The notes: generated by a model from the letters alone, not told the origin. Shown: positions 29,601-37,548, numbered from the stretch's first letter. The stretch: DNA of 64,000 bases from Bolinopsis microptera (GCF_026151205.1 NC_087083.1:10848944-10912943), one strand, 5' to 3'. Translations and numbers: made by a program.

Positions 29601-32600
29601 ATTATCTCAGTTTGAGAAGCGGTACGCTGACTGGATAGATCCGCATGGTACGGACACCAACCCTTGCCACTACGGTACCTTCTACTCCTCTGCAATGATA
29701 ACCGCCAGCTATCTCATCAGACTGGAACCCTTTACTTCTTCATTCATTAATCTCCAAGGAGGACACTTCGACCTGGCAGACAGACTCTTCCACTCCATAG
29801 CAGACGCCTGGAACAGTGCCAGTAAGATTAACATGTGTGATGTCAGAGAGCTTATCCCAGAGTTCTTCTACCTGCCCGACTTCCTGCTTAACAAGGACAA
29901 GTTTGATTTTGGGAGGAAGCAGAACGGTAAGAAGATAGATGACGTGCTACTGCCAAAGTGGGCTAAAGGAGACCCTGCAGAGTTCATCAGACTGCACAGG
30001 GAAGCGTTAGAAAGCGACTATGTCAGCAGGAACCTCCACCTTTGGATAGACCTGATATTTGGGTACAAACAGCGAGGTGAACAAGCCAGACTTGCTCATA
30101 ACACATTCCATTGTTACTTTTACGAAGGAAACATCGATATCTCCCTCCTTACGGACCCTCTCCGCAAATCAGCCGTCAAAGGCTTCATCAACAACTTTGG
30201 ACAAGCCCCCAAGCAGATCTTCACAAGACCCCACCCTGCCCGGCAAGTAGCCTACTCGGACCTGGTTAGCAGGACCTTCCATTACAACGTGGTAAACTTG
30301 AGGCCACCTGCCCGAGAAGAACGGATCATATCCTCCGCTGTACAGCAGATAGAGAGTACAGAGAACGGGGGGACTCTGTTCGCTGGCAAGAACAAGGTTC
30401 TGGTCCCCTCCTCTACTGGCTACAACTACTACTTTACCTGGGGTCTACCTGATAACTCACTTTTACTTGGGGCTGTCGACGGTTAGCAAGTCACATTTTT
30501 ACTTTCAACCAACTTTCTCAGCTTGAATTTTTAATATCAACCTTCTTGACAAAGAACTACTAACCTAGTTTAAAATGCTTATTATAAAGGTTAAGTCATG
30601 TATTTTAACAACTCAAGGAACACAACTTAATGCGTTACCACCCTGAGCAAGTAAACTAGTGCACGTGTTATATTCTAACCACCCTGCGCACTAGGTAAAC
30701 TAGTGCACGTGTACGAGGAACTAGAAAAGCAGCGAGTAGTGTGCGCGATCTGTCCTGACTCGGAAACCTTGCTGGTGGGCGGTGAAGACAGCTACATCAG
30801 TGTCTACTCCCACACCCTCTCCCGGACTAAAGAGCCGGGTTTATCGCTCCAGCGCAAGTTACTGGGGCACACTCATCTGGTGTCCTGCATGAGCTCCTCA
30901 CATAATCACAGGTAAACAAAATATTTATTTTCAAAATCTGTCTTTTTCGTTTTATTAAATTATATTAATATTATAAATCTAAATCTTATGATATTGTTAT
31001 TATCATAACAGTTACTGTTGTATAAGCTTAAGATTTTAAATTTGTATTCCTTACAATATAATATATTCTTTGTATTCCAGGGTGTTCGTGTCCGGGTCAC
31101 ATGACCGCACCGTTATCATCTGGGATCTTAACAAGCTTTCTTTTGTCAGGTAGAGTTATCATTGGTCACGTGTAGAGTTATCATTGGTCACGTGTACCGT
31201 TATCATTGGTCACGTGGTAGAGTTATCATTGGTCACGTGGTGGGATTATTTGTTATTGGCTTTATAGTGGTTAAGATATTGAAATAAGAATGCTGCACTT
31301 GATAAGCAATTTAGTATCCTTCTGAAATATTTCCACCTTATCGGACATTTGACGGACTTAGCGTGAACGGATATTAAAATGAACGCTCAAGGGGCCATCT
31401 ACTTAATATAAGTACTTAGGACCTAAATATTCCTAAATTATTATTACACTAATTCCTTGTAATTAACTGAAAATATTTCTGAATCAGGCAACTCCCCGTG
31501 CACCCCAACCCAATAACAACAGTGCACATGAACGAGGCGTCCGGAGATATAATGACCGCGGCTAAGAACTGTCTATATCTGTGGTCCATTAACGGAGAAC
31601 TAATTGCTCATACGTCCTTACCCACCAGTACGGTTATTCAGGTCAGTCCGGTTTAGTTTTGAGTAAAATGATACCATTAGGATCTCTAGATCCTTGCTGG
31701 ATTTTTAAACACACCCTCAAATAAAGCTCATCAGTACCAAACAATTATACCGCAGGATTTGTTTCTTGTTAAACTTGTTGTAATAATAAACCAGCTATCC
31801 CCGTCAGGTGTGTACACAAACGACTATAAACGAATGGGACAATAACAACGTGATAGTTTCCGGTTCCTCTGACGGTATAATCCGTATCTGGGGTGTTTTG
31901 TTCCAGCGGGGAGGCGGTGCAAACACCAGGGTGGACACCAGGGTGGACACCAGGGTAGACACCAGGGTAGACAGTGAGAAGTGGCACAAAACTCTGATTG
32001 TCAGAGCTCGGCTCACAATGTACACTTCATTCGGTAGACCTGATAACAGACAACCAGCTGAGATCACTTGCGTCAGGTAGTTTGGGACGGGGGACAAGTT
32101 AGTTGGGGGACGGGCTGGTAGGGGACGGGGGACAAGTTAGTTGGGGGACGGGTTGGTAGGGGACGGGGGACAAGTTAGTTGGGGGACGGGTTGGTAGGGG
32201 ACGGGGGACAAGTTAGTTGGGGGACGGGTTGGTAGGGGACGGGGGACAAGTTAGTTGGGGGACGGGTTGGTAGGGGACGGGGGACAAGTTAGTTGGGGGA
32301 CAAGTTAGTTGGGGGACAGGGGACAAGTTAGTTGGGGGACGGGTTGGTAGGGGACGGGGGACAAGTTAGACGGGGGACTGGGGACAAGTTGGGGGACAAG
32401 GGGACGGGTCAGTTGAGGGACAGGGGGACTGGGGACAAGTTAGTTGGGGGACAGGGGGACAAGTTAGTTGGGGGACAGGGGGACAAGTTAGTTGGGGGAC
32501 AGGTTAGTTGGGGACGGGGACGGGTCAGTTGGAGGACTGGTTAGTTAAGGACTCAGGACTAAATCAAAATGTTAATTCTAATTTTGGTTAGGTTCTCAGA

Positions 32601-33503
32601 AGATCACGTTAGTTTGTACGTTGGGGACTCAAGAGGAAGGGTTTTCTGTTGGTCACCTAACGATTCAACTGGTAAACAAGCTGACCACTGGGTCCTCGAC
32701 TCTGGTACGAAGGTGAGCTCACTTTAAAATAAATAAATATTTAATTTCTAACAACTATTACACGCTTCGACATTAAAACTTTAAAATATATCCAACAAAG
32801 ATGTACAACTTAATAAACTTATCGATTAACCATCAAATGAACGAAAAAGGTTATTAATTAATTTAATTAATTTGATCATCTGATTAACTTATTATCTAAT
32901 TAATCAAACATCTCATTAATTGTTAGAGTTACATGAAAGTTTTTTGAGTTAATTTAGTTTTATCTTTTGAAGTTTTGAGGACCTTTATATCTTTATATGT
33001 TTTGAGACAGCTGCCAATAAATTTCTTAGGATTGCTGTTTTGAGATATTTTGAACTTTTATATGGTTTATAATAATATTTAATTGATCACAGGAATGTGC
33101 CAGCTGTAGCGTCAGGTTCACGTTCGTGGAGAGGAGACACCACTGCAGAGATTGTGGTAAAGTGTACTGTAACACATGCAGTGACTTTTACCAGAGCATC
33201 CCACGACGTAATATCACCCACAAGGTGACTGCCTCTTTAAACTTTATATTTTTATTGGGTTTTAATTGGATCATCTGTAAGGTTTTCAGCGGGGTTTAAA
33301 CGGACTACTGATAAGTTCTTAATTTGGTTTTAAAGGATTTTTAATTTGGGCTCAAAAGTCTTTGTTGAGTCTAAGAGTCCCTCATTTACTCTCCGGTAGA
33401 ACTCCAAATACACTCGCTTTTAACATAAATAAAAGTGTGACTCTATTTACAGGTACGTGTCTGCAAGAGGTGCTACGATTCTCAGCAAGTAGCAGACAGT
33501 TAA
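1267..33503 (+). CDS. WDFY3: WDFY3/ALFY-like BEACH-WD40-FYVE protein, C-terminal part, 27 exons
   Basis: Exons read here: 1267-1491, 2614-2729, 3339-3446, 4215-4319, 4824-4935, 5093-5239, 5505-5662, 22064-22202, 22665-22798, 23280-23366, 23932-24071, 24288-24429, 24570-24730, 25098-25235, 25649-25790, 25911-26028, 26428-26492, 26797-26910, 27230-27349, 27640-30481, 30695-30911, 31081-31149, 31488-31641, 31808-32076, 32592-32712, 33093-33224, 33453-33503. All have GT donors and AG acceptors, and the phases agree throughout (6326 nt, 2107 residues plus TAA). Domain order is ConA-like segment, helical repeats, PH-BEACH, WD40 repeats and C-terminal FYVE, which is the ALFY architecture. In animals ALFY is a phosphoinositide-binding scaffold for selective autophagy of protein aggregates; that role is inferred from the family. 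Vertebrate ALFY is about 3500 residues, so roughly 40% is missing to the left. The first exon starts mid-codon. Exon 3339-3446 is the least certain. Confidence 0.93.
1497..2604. repeat. 12-bp minisatellite (GTTACCACCCTA) in WDFY3-like intron
   Basis: Dozens of copies in three blocks (1497-1648, 1685-1828, 2018-2604), many with variants such as CCCTTG or CCCTAGGGCC. Two 26-nt copies of the preceding exon's 3' end, each followed by its GTACTG donor, sit at 1651-1676 and 1829-1854. The array runs into the acceptor of the next exon. Confidence 0.92.
4325..4815. repeat. 11-bp tandem repeat (TAACTCCTTAG)
   Basis: Degenerate array filling the intron between exons 4215-4319 and 4824-4935. The first units adjoin the splice donor GTAACC. 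Confidence 0.9.
5297..5497. repeat. 10-bp tandem repeat (ATGCTAAAAC)
   Basis: About 19 imperfect copies occupy most of the intron between exons 5093-5239 and 5505-5662. Confidence 0.88.
5663..7300. other. Start of the 16.4-kb WDFY3-like intron, no gene seen
   Basis: Begins with donor GTTAGC at 5663. AT-rich with short palindromic AATTA runs near 7030-7090. I see no coding potential or transposon that I can name. Confidence 0.5.
7310..7600. repeat. TAGCGCTGG-rich repeat cluster, left part
   Basis: Repeated units of GCGACAACTAGCGCTGGATG followed by CAGCTAGCGCTGGCCAGCGC with intervening AAATCAAATATTTGCGATAT. Related clusters lie at 8640-8790 and 21380-21690, so this is a dispersed family. The cluster was split by the solo LTR at 7630-8641. 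Confidence 0.85.
7630..8641. mobile_element. Solo long terminal repeat (about 1.0 kb)
   Basis: The segment starts TGTAAGA and ends TCTTACA, a perfect 7-bp terminal inverted repeat with the canonical TG...CA ends. It is flanked by a 5-bp direct repeat TATAA at 7625-7629 and 8642-8646. A TATA-like TTATATAAAGG lies near 7709. There is no internal gag/pol and no second LTR in the window, so this is what remains after LTR-LTR recombination. A 5-bp target duplication fits Gypsy or BEL-type elements. It sits inside the TAGCGCTGG cluster, which resumes at once on the right. Confidence 0.85.
8640..8790. repeat. TAGCGCTGG-rich repeat cluster, right part
   Basis: GTCAGCTAGCGCTGGCTAGC units, the continuation of the 7310-7600 cluster across the solo LTR. 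Confidence 0.8.
8825..8890 (+). mobile_element. Partial copy of the foldback (palindromic) element
   Basis: Carries the terminal arm TTTGACCAAAACCCATAATC through GCCAGTGTCTCTCTTTTCC, then diverges. Full foldback copies are at 37683-38009 and 40034-40293. Confidence 0.8.
8890..10253. other. Non-coding intron stretch, 3' flank of the LDLa-7TM receptor
   Basis: AT-rich with no gene seen. Short inverted similarities occur near 9829-9860 and 10021-10045 (CAGCTTGAT/ATCAAGCTGA around AATTGTAAT). The receptor's 3' UTR must lie at the right end of this stretch, on the minus strand. Confidence 0.4.
10254..13911 (-). CDS. LDLa-repeat 7TM receptor (GRL101/LGR-like), nested in WDFY3-like intron
   Basis: Two exons on the minus strand: 13911-13663 and 13594-10254, joined by a 68-nt intron (GTAAAG...ACCCCCAG). 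Joining them restores the frame and completes a first LDLa motif ([21 protein letters not shown] spans the junction). The ectodomain of about 750 residues has roughly seven LDLa-type motifs, several degenerate ([41 protein letters not shown]). Seven membrane helices follow, with SDAVCWLPF in helix 6 and NPIIY in helix 7; the helix 3 end reads ILRAINL instead of DRY. This resembles LGR type C/RXFP receptors and snail GRL101 but has no leucine-rich repeats. The ligand is unknown. The upstream exon enters from an acceptor (TAATTTCAG) in phase 2, so signal-peptide exons further right were not found. It lies antisense within the WDFY3-like intron. Confidence 0.88.
13912..14990. other. Upstream intron or flank of the receptor gene
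   Basis: 5' exons of the receptor should lie here or further right, but I could not identify one with a signal peptide. Positions 14370-14440 (TTAACGGACA, CGGACATTAAAATGA) belong to a dispersed GGAC-rich repeat also seen near 31320-31385, 39470-39530 and 44199-44340. Confidence 0.4.
14993..15240 (+). mobile_element. tRNA-derived SINE
   Basis: A tRNA-like head carries an A box (TAGCGCAGTTGG, 15002-15013) and a B box (GGTTCAAATCC, 15052-15062), spaced as in RNA polymerase III promoters. The cloverleaf is imperfect: the acceptor ends are present (GGCCAG / CTGGTC), but the region between the boxes does not fold into a standard anticodon arm. An unrelated body of about 160 bp follows. This is a SINE head rather than a working tRNA gene. 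The 3' end is uncertain. Confidence 0.7.
15438..15545. repeat. Tandem repeat (CAATTGACCCCCCGA)
   Basis: About seven copies of a 14-16 bp unit with a variable C run. Confidence 0.85.
15594..15990 (+). pseudogene. C-terminal fragment of a retroelement polyprotein with 3' UTR
   Basis: An open stretch ends at TAA 15882-15884. It reads [19 protein letters not shown] and continues to [10 protein letters not shown]. The W-x-x-LGH-I-L-R motif is typical of the tail region after reverse transcriptase in endonuclease-bearing non-LTR elements. An AATAAATAAAA signal lies near 15978. The body upstream is missing, so this is a 5'-truncated copy or a remnant. Assignment rests on the motif only. Confidence 0.6.
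16365..16435. repeat. Short array of GGCGGACATT units
   Basis: Seven degenerate 10-11 bp units (GACATTGGCG, GACATAGGCG). Confidence 0.75.
16569..16937. mobile_element. MITE with TTAATCACTCTACA-type terminal repeats, copy 1
   Basis: Ends read TTAATCACT...CTACACTC and GACTGTAGAGTGATTAA. A reverse-orientation copy with well-kept ends is at 37187-37548, and partial copies are at 17940-18145 and 34918-36760. The interior contains CCCTAACCCTAACG and CATATCACGTGATCGAGACA. TTAA at both ends suggests TTAA target duplication, as in piggyBac-type elements, but there is no coding capacity to prove it. Confidence 0.75.
16938..17939. other. Non-coding intron stretch
   Basis: No gene or named element seen. 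It ends at a short CTAT microsatellite near 17900. Confidence 0.4.
17940..18145. mobile_element. Partial copy of the TTAATCACT MITE
   Basis: Matches the interior of 16569-16937 from CCCTAACCCTAACGAGAAAT to the TTTCAACT...CGGGGGCC segment. The left terminus is absent. Confidence 0.75.
18565..19700 (+). mobile_element. DNA transposon remnant encoding a FLYWCH protein
   Basis: The inverted terminal motif GGACAACTGAACCCAATTG (about 18579) pairs with AAATTGGGTTCAGTTGTCC (about 19675-19695). Two to three further subterminal GACAACTGAACCCA motifs lie at 18667-18745. A lone end of the same kind occurs near 1172-1195, which shows it is dispersed. It carries the FLYWCH ORF at 19132-19572. Confidence 0.65.
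19132..19572 (+). CDS. FLYWCH-type zinc-finger protein, transposon-borne
   Basis: 146 residues from the ATG at 19132; the frame is open slightly further upstream. [14 protein letters not shown], then [18 protein letters not shown], then KPHSHDPD give the FLYWCH pattern: aromatic strand, W-x-C, C, and a terminal H-x-H. FLYWCH domains are DNA-binding and common in Mutator-like transposases. The rest is a helical, polar tail with no transposase catalytic domain. It may be a cellular-like gene captured by the element or the N-terminal part of a lost transposase. Confidence 0.65.
   Translation: MVVFSKYISGQRGAQLLLDADGFFYNRRKDRDTPTTSTWSCQKYRIKKCPAYVFLDHGDQSLASGAKPHSHDPDNLVAEKAEFIAELKRKAADQHLSATQHLLTEALSTSPSEINVVLPKLESLARIVQRSRADKSGDHSEAPTDF
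20135..20995 (-). mobile_element. Internally deleted Mutator-like element with FLYWCH and MULE fragments
   Basis: Both flanks (20137-20300 and 20854-20990) consist of inverted and direct copies of TGTCGCACTA and GTAGTGCGACACGTAC. On the minus strand, 20521 downward encodes the start of a FLYWCH domain ([18 protein letters not shown]). Near 20405 the reading jumps to another frame with [20 protein letters not shown], the beginning of a MULE transposase domain. The second half of the FLYWCH domain and most of the transposase are missing, so this is a deletion derivative. Confidence 0.65.
21030..21210 (+). mobile_element. Half copy of the foldback element
   Basis: One arm only: ACCCATAATCATGGGTAGAG through AATCGGTCGCTCGCTTTTCC. 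The mirrored arm is absent. Confidence 0.8.
21380..21700. repeat. TAGCGCTGG-rich repeat cluster
   Basis: GGCTAGCGCTGGATAGCGCT units, then ACTAGCGCTGGATGGCGACA units, with the TCGCAAATATTTGATTTT linker in the opposite orientation to the 7310 cluster. Confidence 0.85.
21701..22063. other. End of the long WDFY3-like intron
   Basis: AT-rich, no feature seen apart from the acceptor (GTTATATTTTCAG) at 22051-22063. Confidence 0.6.
22064..27349 (+). CDS. WDFY3: WDFY3-like exons 8-19: alpha-helical middle region
   Basis: Twelve exons of 65-161 bp encode a leucine-rich helical stretch without insertions or stops. An early recognisable motif is [14 protein letters not shown] (22665 exon), followed by [12 protein letters not shown] (23280) and [19 protein letters not shown] (24570). 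This matches the armadillo/HEAT-like region that precedes PH-BEACH in ALFY. The 25649 exon ends [10 protein letters not shown]. Several introns are dominated by tandem repeats that copy exon ends (see 24045-24215 and 24684-24935). Confidence 0.88.
22318..22660. repeat. 20-bp tandem repeat (AATAACAACACTAAAATAAC)
   Basis: About 17 copies in the intron before exon 22665-22798. The last unit runs into the acceptor CCAG. Confidence 0.92.
22950..23048. repeat. Inverted repeat of TTTTTGTCCG units
   Basis: Three TTTTTGTCCG units are followed after about 20 bp by several CGGACAAAAA units, so the transcript could fold into a hairpin. Confidence 0.8.
23150..23275. repeat. 8-bp tandem repeat (TAATAACT)
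   Basis: About 15 near-perfect copies end a few bases before the acceptor of exon 23280-23366. Confidence 0.92.
24040..24285. repeat. Tandem copies of an exon tail plus donor, and CTTTCA repeats
   Basis: The 3' end of exon 23932-24071 (ACTTGTATCTACAACTTAGT to the donor GTTAGTTTCAC) is repeated three more times in the following intron, ending near 24215. A CACTTT microsatellite then runs to the next acceptor. Confidence 0.9.
24684..24965. repeat. 82-bp tandem triplication of an exon 3' end with donor
   Basis: The last 47 nt or so of exon 24570-24730 (from CTACTGTGTGTTCTTGTACA), its GTAGGG donor and about 35 bp of intron are repeated two more times in tandem, nearly identically. Each copy retains a usable donor. 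Confidence 0.95.
25320..25645. repeat. 18-bp tandem repeat with CACGTG (GTGACCATCTCCACACAC)
   Basis: About 18 copies with few substitutions. Most units contain the palindrome CACGTG. Because the unit is a multiple of three, all frames stay open across it, giving spurious ORFs on both strands. It ends at the acceptor of exon 25649-25790. Confidence 0.95.
26925..27065. repeat. Tandem repeat (TTAATTAACGATCAATTAG)
   Basis: About six imperfect 19-21 bp units, internally palindromic (TTAATTAA). Confidence 0.85.
27640..30481 (+). CDS. WDFY3: WDFY3-like long exon: linker, PH-like and BEACH domains
   Basis: One uninterrupted 2842-bp exon follows acceptor TCTCTTTCAG and ends with donor G|GTTAGC in phase 1. 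After a linker it encodes a PH-like segment ([12 protein letters not shown] near 28910, [15 protein letters not shown] near 28985). The BEACH domain, about 29360-30240, is marked by [62 protein letters not shown] and the final [19 protein letters not shown] domains act in membrane trafficking and here would sit beside the WD40 propeller. Its size contrasts with the roughly 100-bp exons around it. Confidence 0.96.
30695..33503 (+). CDS. WDFY3: WDFY3-like C-terminal exons: WD40 repeats and FYVE finger
   Basis: Seven exons. WD40 motifs include [46 protein letters not shown] and [13 protein letters not shown]. The FYVE finger (33093-33503) shows CASC, the basic core [13 protein letters not shown] and VRVCKRCYD, so all eight zinc ligands and the phosphoinositide-binding core are present. 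TAA is at 33501-33503. Between WD repeats, vertebrate ALFY has a long acidic insert; here exon 31808-32076 has only a short basic segment with TRVD repeated four times. No clear AATAAA signal was seen within about 1 kb of the stop. Confidence 0.95.
31150..31250. repeat. Donor-derived tandem repeat (GTAGAGTTATCATTGGTCAC)
   Basis: Four units of 23-25 bp begin directly at the donor of exon 31081-31149 (GTCAG|GTAGAG). Confidence 0.88.
32077..32545. repeat. G-rich minisatellite (GGGGACAAGTTAGTTGG)
   Basis: An array of about 36-38 bp higher-order units starts at the donor of exon 31808-32076 and fills the intron. The G-strand is the transcribed sense and has many GGGG runs, so it could form G-quadruplexes in the pre-mRNA. 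Confidence 0.9.
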
Positions 33504-34917
33504 AAACCAACTACAAACTTTTGAATATCGAAAAGTAAACTGTTTCTTTGCTCTACTTCTAGCTGGACTAGATCGGCGTGTTATGCCTTCCCATTTTGTA
33601 ATCGATACCGGGTTTTTGCATGATGACTACTCACATTTTTGTTGGTTCATATACCGATTTTACTGAGGGGAAAAAATAACAAACATTCTAATGTTTTCAG
33701 ATGACTTGATTTGGTTTTCTTTGTGTTCTGGATTTAGTGGAAGTAAAACTGAATTACCATACATATTACACATTCTTACTAAGGATTTCAGATCATATGT
33801 CATCAGTCATGATTGTTTATCCTGATGATCTTTATTTTGTGTTCTAACAATGTTAAATTCCAGATTTGTAAACCCGCTTAAACATATATTTAACATTTAA
33901 CCAGTGTCATGGGGACGTACATTTCATTGAATGACTTGTCACAAATAATTTACTTTATAAATCACGTTAATTAATGCGCGTGTTGCACGTGCACATTAAT
34001 TAATGCGCGTGTTGCACGTGCCAATCAGCGTTTGATGACGTTTAGTGTCACTAACTACGCTCACTCTTTTAGACAAGATCAAACTTGGGATTTATAGTAG
34101 GTAACACTTCATATAATTTCGATTAATGTCAGTGGACAAGTTTGATCATTTAATTCTATTAATGAAATATGCATATAAAAGTGATTTTTCTGACGTTCTT
34201 TACATCTTGTTAGCTGAATCTTCTCTTCTACTTTTGAGTATTTTCAGTGAATGCAACTGTTTTGTAATTGATAATATGATATGCGTGTCTAGATTGATGA
34301 TGTTAATAGATTTTGTAAAACTTGAACAAAGACCATCGTTTGAATTGTAGTTTTTTAAGGTTCTCCACATGACTTTGGTAAAACATACATGATACAAGTG
34401 TAATTGTATGTATCACCATATATTAGCTATAATTGTATAACATCAATATTGTCACTCACTCAGCTCATGTAACATAACATCAATATTGTCAAGGGATTGT
34501 CACTCACTCGTGATTATAGTAATGGTGCGTCCTCAAATAATATTAAATATTGAATGTATGATGTAGCATATTTACCGATTTATCAGATCAAGTGCGCTAG
34601 CTGTATAGAGTATTAATATTATATTAATATTTTAATTGCTAAAAGGTGCACTTCGGTAAACTTGCAAGTAAAACTTGAAGTGTCTTCTGGTCGGAGGTTT
34701 ATTCACTGTTCACATAACATTAATTAAGTCAAATGGCCAAGTCAACTATCGGTTTGTAACAAGTCAGCCAAATTAGTTAGCCAGGCCTATATATATATAG
34801 ATTAATTTGTTGAAATTAAAACTGCTTATGTATCGGTGAACGAAGTCACTAATTCATATTATTGATTATATTGTAAAATAGTTGTGATGCGTATTAATAT
34901 ATAATCATATCGAGTGT
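33504..34917. other. 3' flank of the WDFY3-like gene
   Basis: Presumed 3' UTR then intergenic AT-rich DNA. Positions about 33965-34020 contain a direct repeat of TTAATTAATGCGCGTG/TTGCACGTGC. No gene seen. Confidence 0.4.
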
Positions 34918-35063
34918 GCTAAATCACTTTAATTTATAACAGTCGATCTTCGAGATTTTTCTAAAAGGGCCCCTGACAGTTCACAGTTGAAATCAACCTG
35001 AATCGATCATGTAATTCCGAACGCTGATCTCGAATCACGTAATATGACATTATAGTAAGGAAT

Positions 35064-35928
35064 AGTAGAGGCTCTTACGGGCAAAAAGACGTGTTTTCTG
35101 CTACGAGTTTAGAGACCTAACCGCTAATTGGACACAATAGTATGATGTCTAAGGATCGATAATATGTTAAGAAGTATAAATTTGGCCTTATTAGTCACGT
35201 GCTATACCAATGCGCGTTTTAAACTTTGACAGTCTATTACTCTAAGGCAAATAAAGTAATTATATCCATATTTTGTCAGCAATAAGATCACATTATTTTC
35301 TATTTAGTGTGAAAATATGAGCTAGAACGGACATAATCTCGCTGAGTTATAGCTGTTTGAAATTTATGATGAACGCGCGGGTGCCAATTGATAACAACTA
35401 AATGCTTTTGCGCGTAGTGCGCGTCGAAAATTTGGCAAAAACGCTTGCGGAGTGACAATATTCAAACTTCGATTAAGTATATGAAGTGGGTACTTCTCGG
35501 AAAGGAAAAATTTAGGCAAACACGATGTGACTATTTTTGGGTTGATTTAATACAACTGCAAAAAATTATTCAAACTTAAAGCAAAAAAGTCAAAATTTTT
35601 ACCACTTTTTTGGATTTTTACCTCAGAACAAATAGAGGGATTTGTTTTATTTTTATACAATCTTGTGCGGCTGTCTTTTAGCTATCTTTATGCAAGTTTT
35701 GCCGACATGCCAACAAAATTAACTTGCTCAAAATATCAAAAAACATGGTTTTTTGGCCTATTTTTGGCCCAAAAATCGGTTTTTTTGCGATTTTACCCCA
35801 GAACAATCAGTCCAATCATCTTGAAACCACTTTCAATCGATTCTACGGTCAAAAATACGTCTAGTAAGGTATATCTGGGGTCCCTAACGTATCGAGCAGA
35901 CAATGCCCGTAAGAGCCTCTACTAGAAG
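35064..35928. mobile_element. Inverted-repeat DNA element inserted in the MITE
   Basis: Left end TAGTAGAGGCTCTTACGGGC pairs exactly with right end GCCCGTAAGAGCCTCTACTA. The interior of about 820 bp has no transposase that I recognise, so it is non-autonomous. Confidence 0.75.
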
Positions 35929-35959
35929 TTGTCATACATTGTATTTGACATACGTTGCA

Positions 35960-36062
35960 TGCCACTTTTCGCGCGCGAAGCGCGCGCCGCCGAAGGGATA
36001 CGAAACATGTATCAACGTTGTATGATCCGCCGCGCCGCGCACGAGTGCGCGGCGCCCCCTGT
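35960..36062. repeat. GC-rich hairpin block
   Basis: In an AT-rich setting, CGCGCGCGAAGCGCGCGCC is followed by a perfect hairpin (10-bp arms 36032-36041 and 36046-36055, loop CGAG). Similar hairpins lie at 43831-43888. Confidence 0.75.
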
Positions 36063-36409
36063 ATCGTAGAAACTCTACAGGGGTGTTTCTATAGTGAAGC
36101 GAAAGTGGGGGTCACCACGTGATACAATAAGGAAGTTGGTCTAATTTCAAGTTATGCCAGCTCATGGCCAACGCGCAGTTTAAAGACTTTCGCTTTCATT
36201 TTTAAAAGCTTCCACTTTGACAAAGCATAAATCGCCACCAACTAAGTCAAATTTCAATTTTAAAATACCAAAAGAAACTAAAGAATTTTGTCAACACAAA
36301 ATTAAAGGGGGCTGGATGGGGTATTAAAAACGCGATTTTCACCCTCAAAATCGACTTTTTCATATTTTATACATTTCCCCGTCAAAATAAGCCTTTTAAT
36401 TATATCGAA

Positions 36410-36465
36410 ATATCCCCCCCCCCCCCCCCCCTTTCACAACTTCCGACCCCCCCCCCGCTTTCGTG
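36410..36465. repeat. Poly-C tract
   Basis: Two long C runs of roughly 18 and 9 bases. Their exact length may be unreliable in the assembly. Confidence 0.85.
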
Positions 36466-37186
36466 TGCTTTCTTCTGCAGCTTTCCGGTCCTGAACTCTC
36501 GGCTCTCTCACTAGGGTTAGGGTTTCAGCATTTGCTTTTGTTACTGTTAGTGTTAGGAATTGGGTTAAGGTTTATAATTATTAATTATAGGGTTATATTA
36601 TATTAGGGTTGGAATCGGATTACAGGGTTAGGGTTTTGAGTGGTCATTCAGGGCCACCTAGAGAACGGGTTAAAAAAGTTACGTGAAAGTTTTGTGATTG
36701 AGTAAGATTTGGAATGAACTCTGATCATAAATTGTAAATTGTTAAAGTAAGACTTATCAATTAAGCCTAAGGCAGTGGATGGAAAACAAGTTGAAAGTCA
36801 GTACCCTGACCCATACGTATTACTATTATTATTAGCTCAGTCACTGATCGAGCTCAGTCACTTATGTCTATAAGTATAACTATAACTTGCACGCGGCTCT
36901 GTACTGTCTGATTGTCGATGGCGCACTACCTACGTACTAATACTATAACTTGCTTTATTAATATTATGCATTAGGTTAGCGTTCTGCGACCAAAATTAAA
37001 CGGGGTATTGTTTAAAATCACTTTCGAGGTTGATTCACGATGTCAATCCTTCGCAGCTCGGTGAGGCACAGTGGTGCATCTCGCCGATCTACCGAAGAAG
37101 TGTGGTTGCGAGAAGCATTATTTGATGCGCGCGCGACCCAGTAGTGCATCGCGCTACAATTTCGAGGCACCTTGACCGAGCGAGCT

Positions 37187-37548
37187 AAATCACTCTACAG
37201 TCGATCTTCGAGATTGTTCTAAAAGGGCCCCCGACGGTTGTAATCAACTTCAATCGATGTATTTTCGGACGCTGATTCCGAATCACCCCCCATGACATAG
37301 GGTTAAAATGCTTCCCTGACGAGATATTGGCGAAAAACTGTCTCGATCACGTGATATGACCGTATAAGGAAGTTAGTCTAATTTCTCGTTAGGGTTAGGG
37401 TTTCAGCATATGTTTTTGTTAAGGATTGGGTTAGGGTTAGGGTTGGGATCAGATTAGACGGTTAGGGTTTCGAAAAGTCGTTTAGAACCAGCTAGAGAAC
37501 GGGTTGAAAAAGTCACGTGACAGTCGAGTGTAGAGTGATTAATCATCA
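37187..37548. mobile_element. TTAATCACT MITE, copy in reverse orientation
   Basis: Runs from TAAATCACTCTACAGTCGAT to TGTAGAGTGATTAA, the reverse complement of 16569-16937 with good conservation across the interior (GTTAGGGTTAGGGTTTCAGC). Taken together, the copies define the family ends. Confidence 0.8.

Larger units (their letters stand above)
34918..36760. mobile_element. Fragmented TTAATCACT MITE copy with insertions
   Basis: Pieces of the MITE family occur at about 34918-35060 (CAGTCGATCTTCGAGATT), 36110-36170 (CACGTGATACAATAAGGAAG) and 36480-36740 (TAGGGTTAGGGTTTCAGCAT). They are all in the order of the 37187 copy but separated by other DNA, including the inverted-repeat element at 35064-35928 and a GC-rich hairpin block. 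Confidence 0.65.

Noticed and set aside
37030-37185. Structured RNA candidate with GC-rich palindromic segments (GTGGTGCATC, GATGCGCGCGCGACC)
   Set aside because: No match to tRNA, 5S or snRNA features that I can recognise. Likely another repeat fragment.
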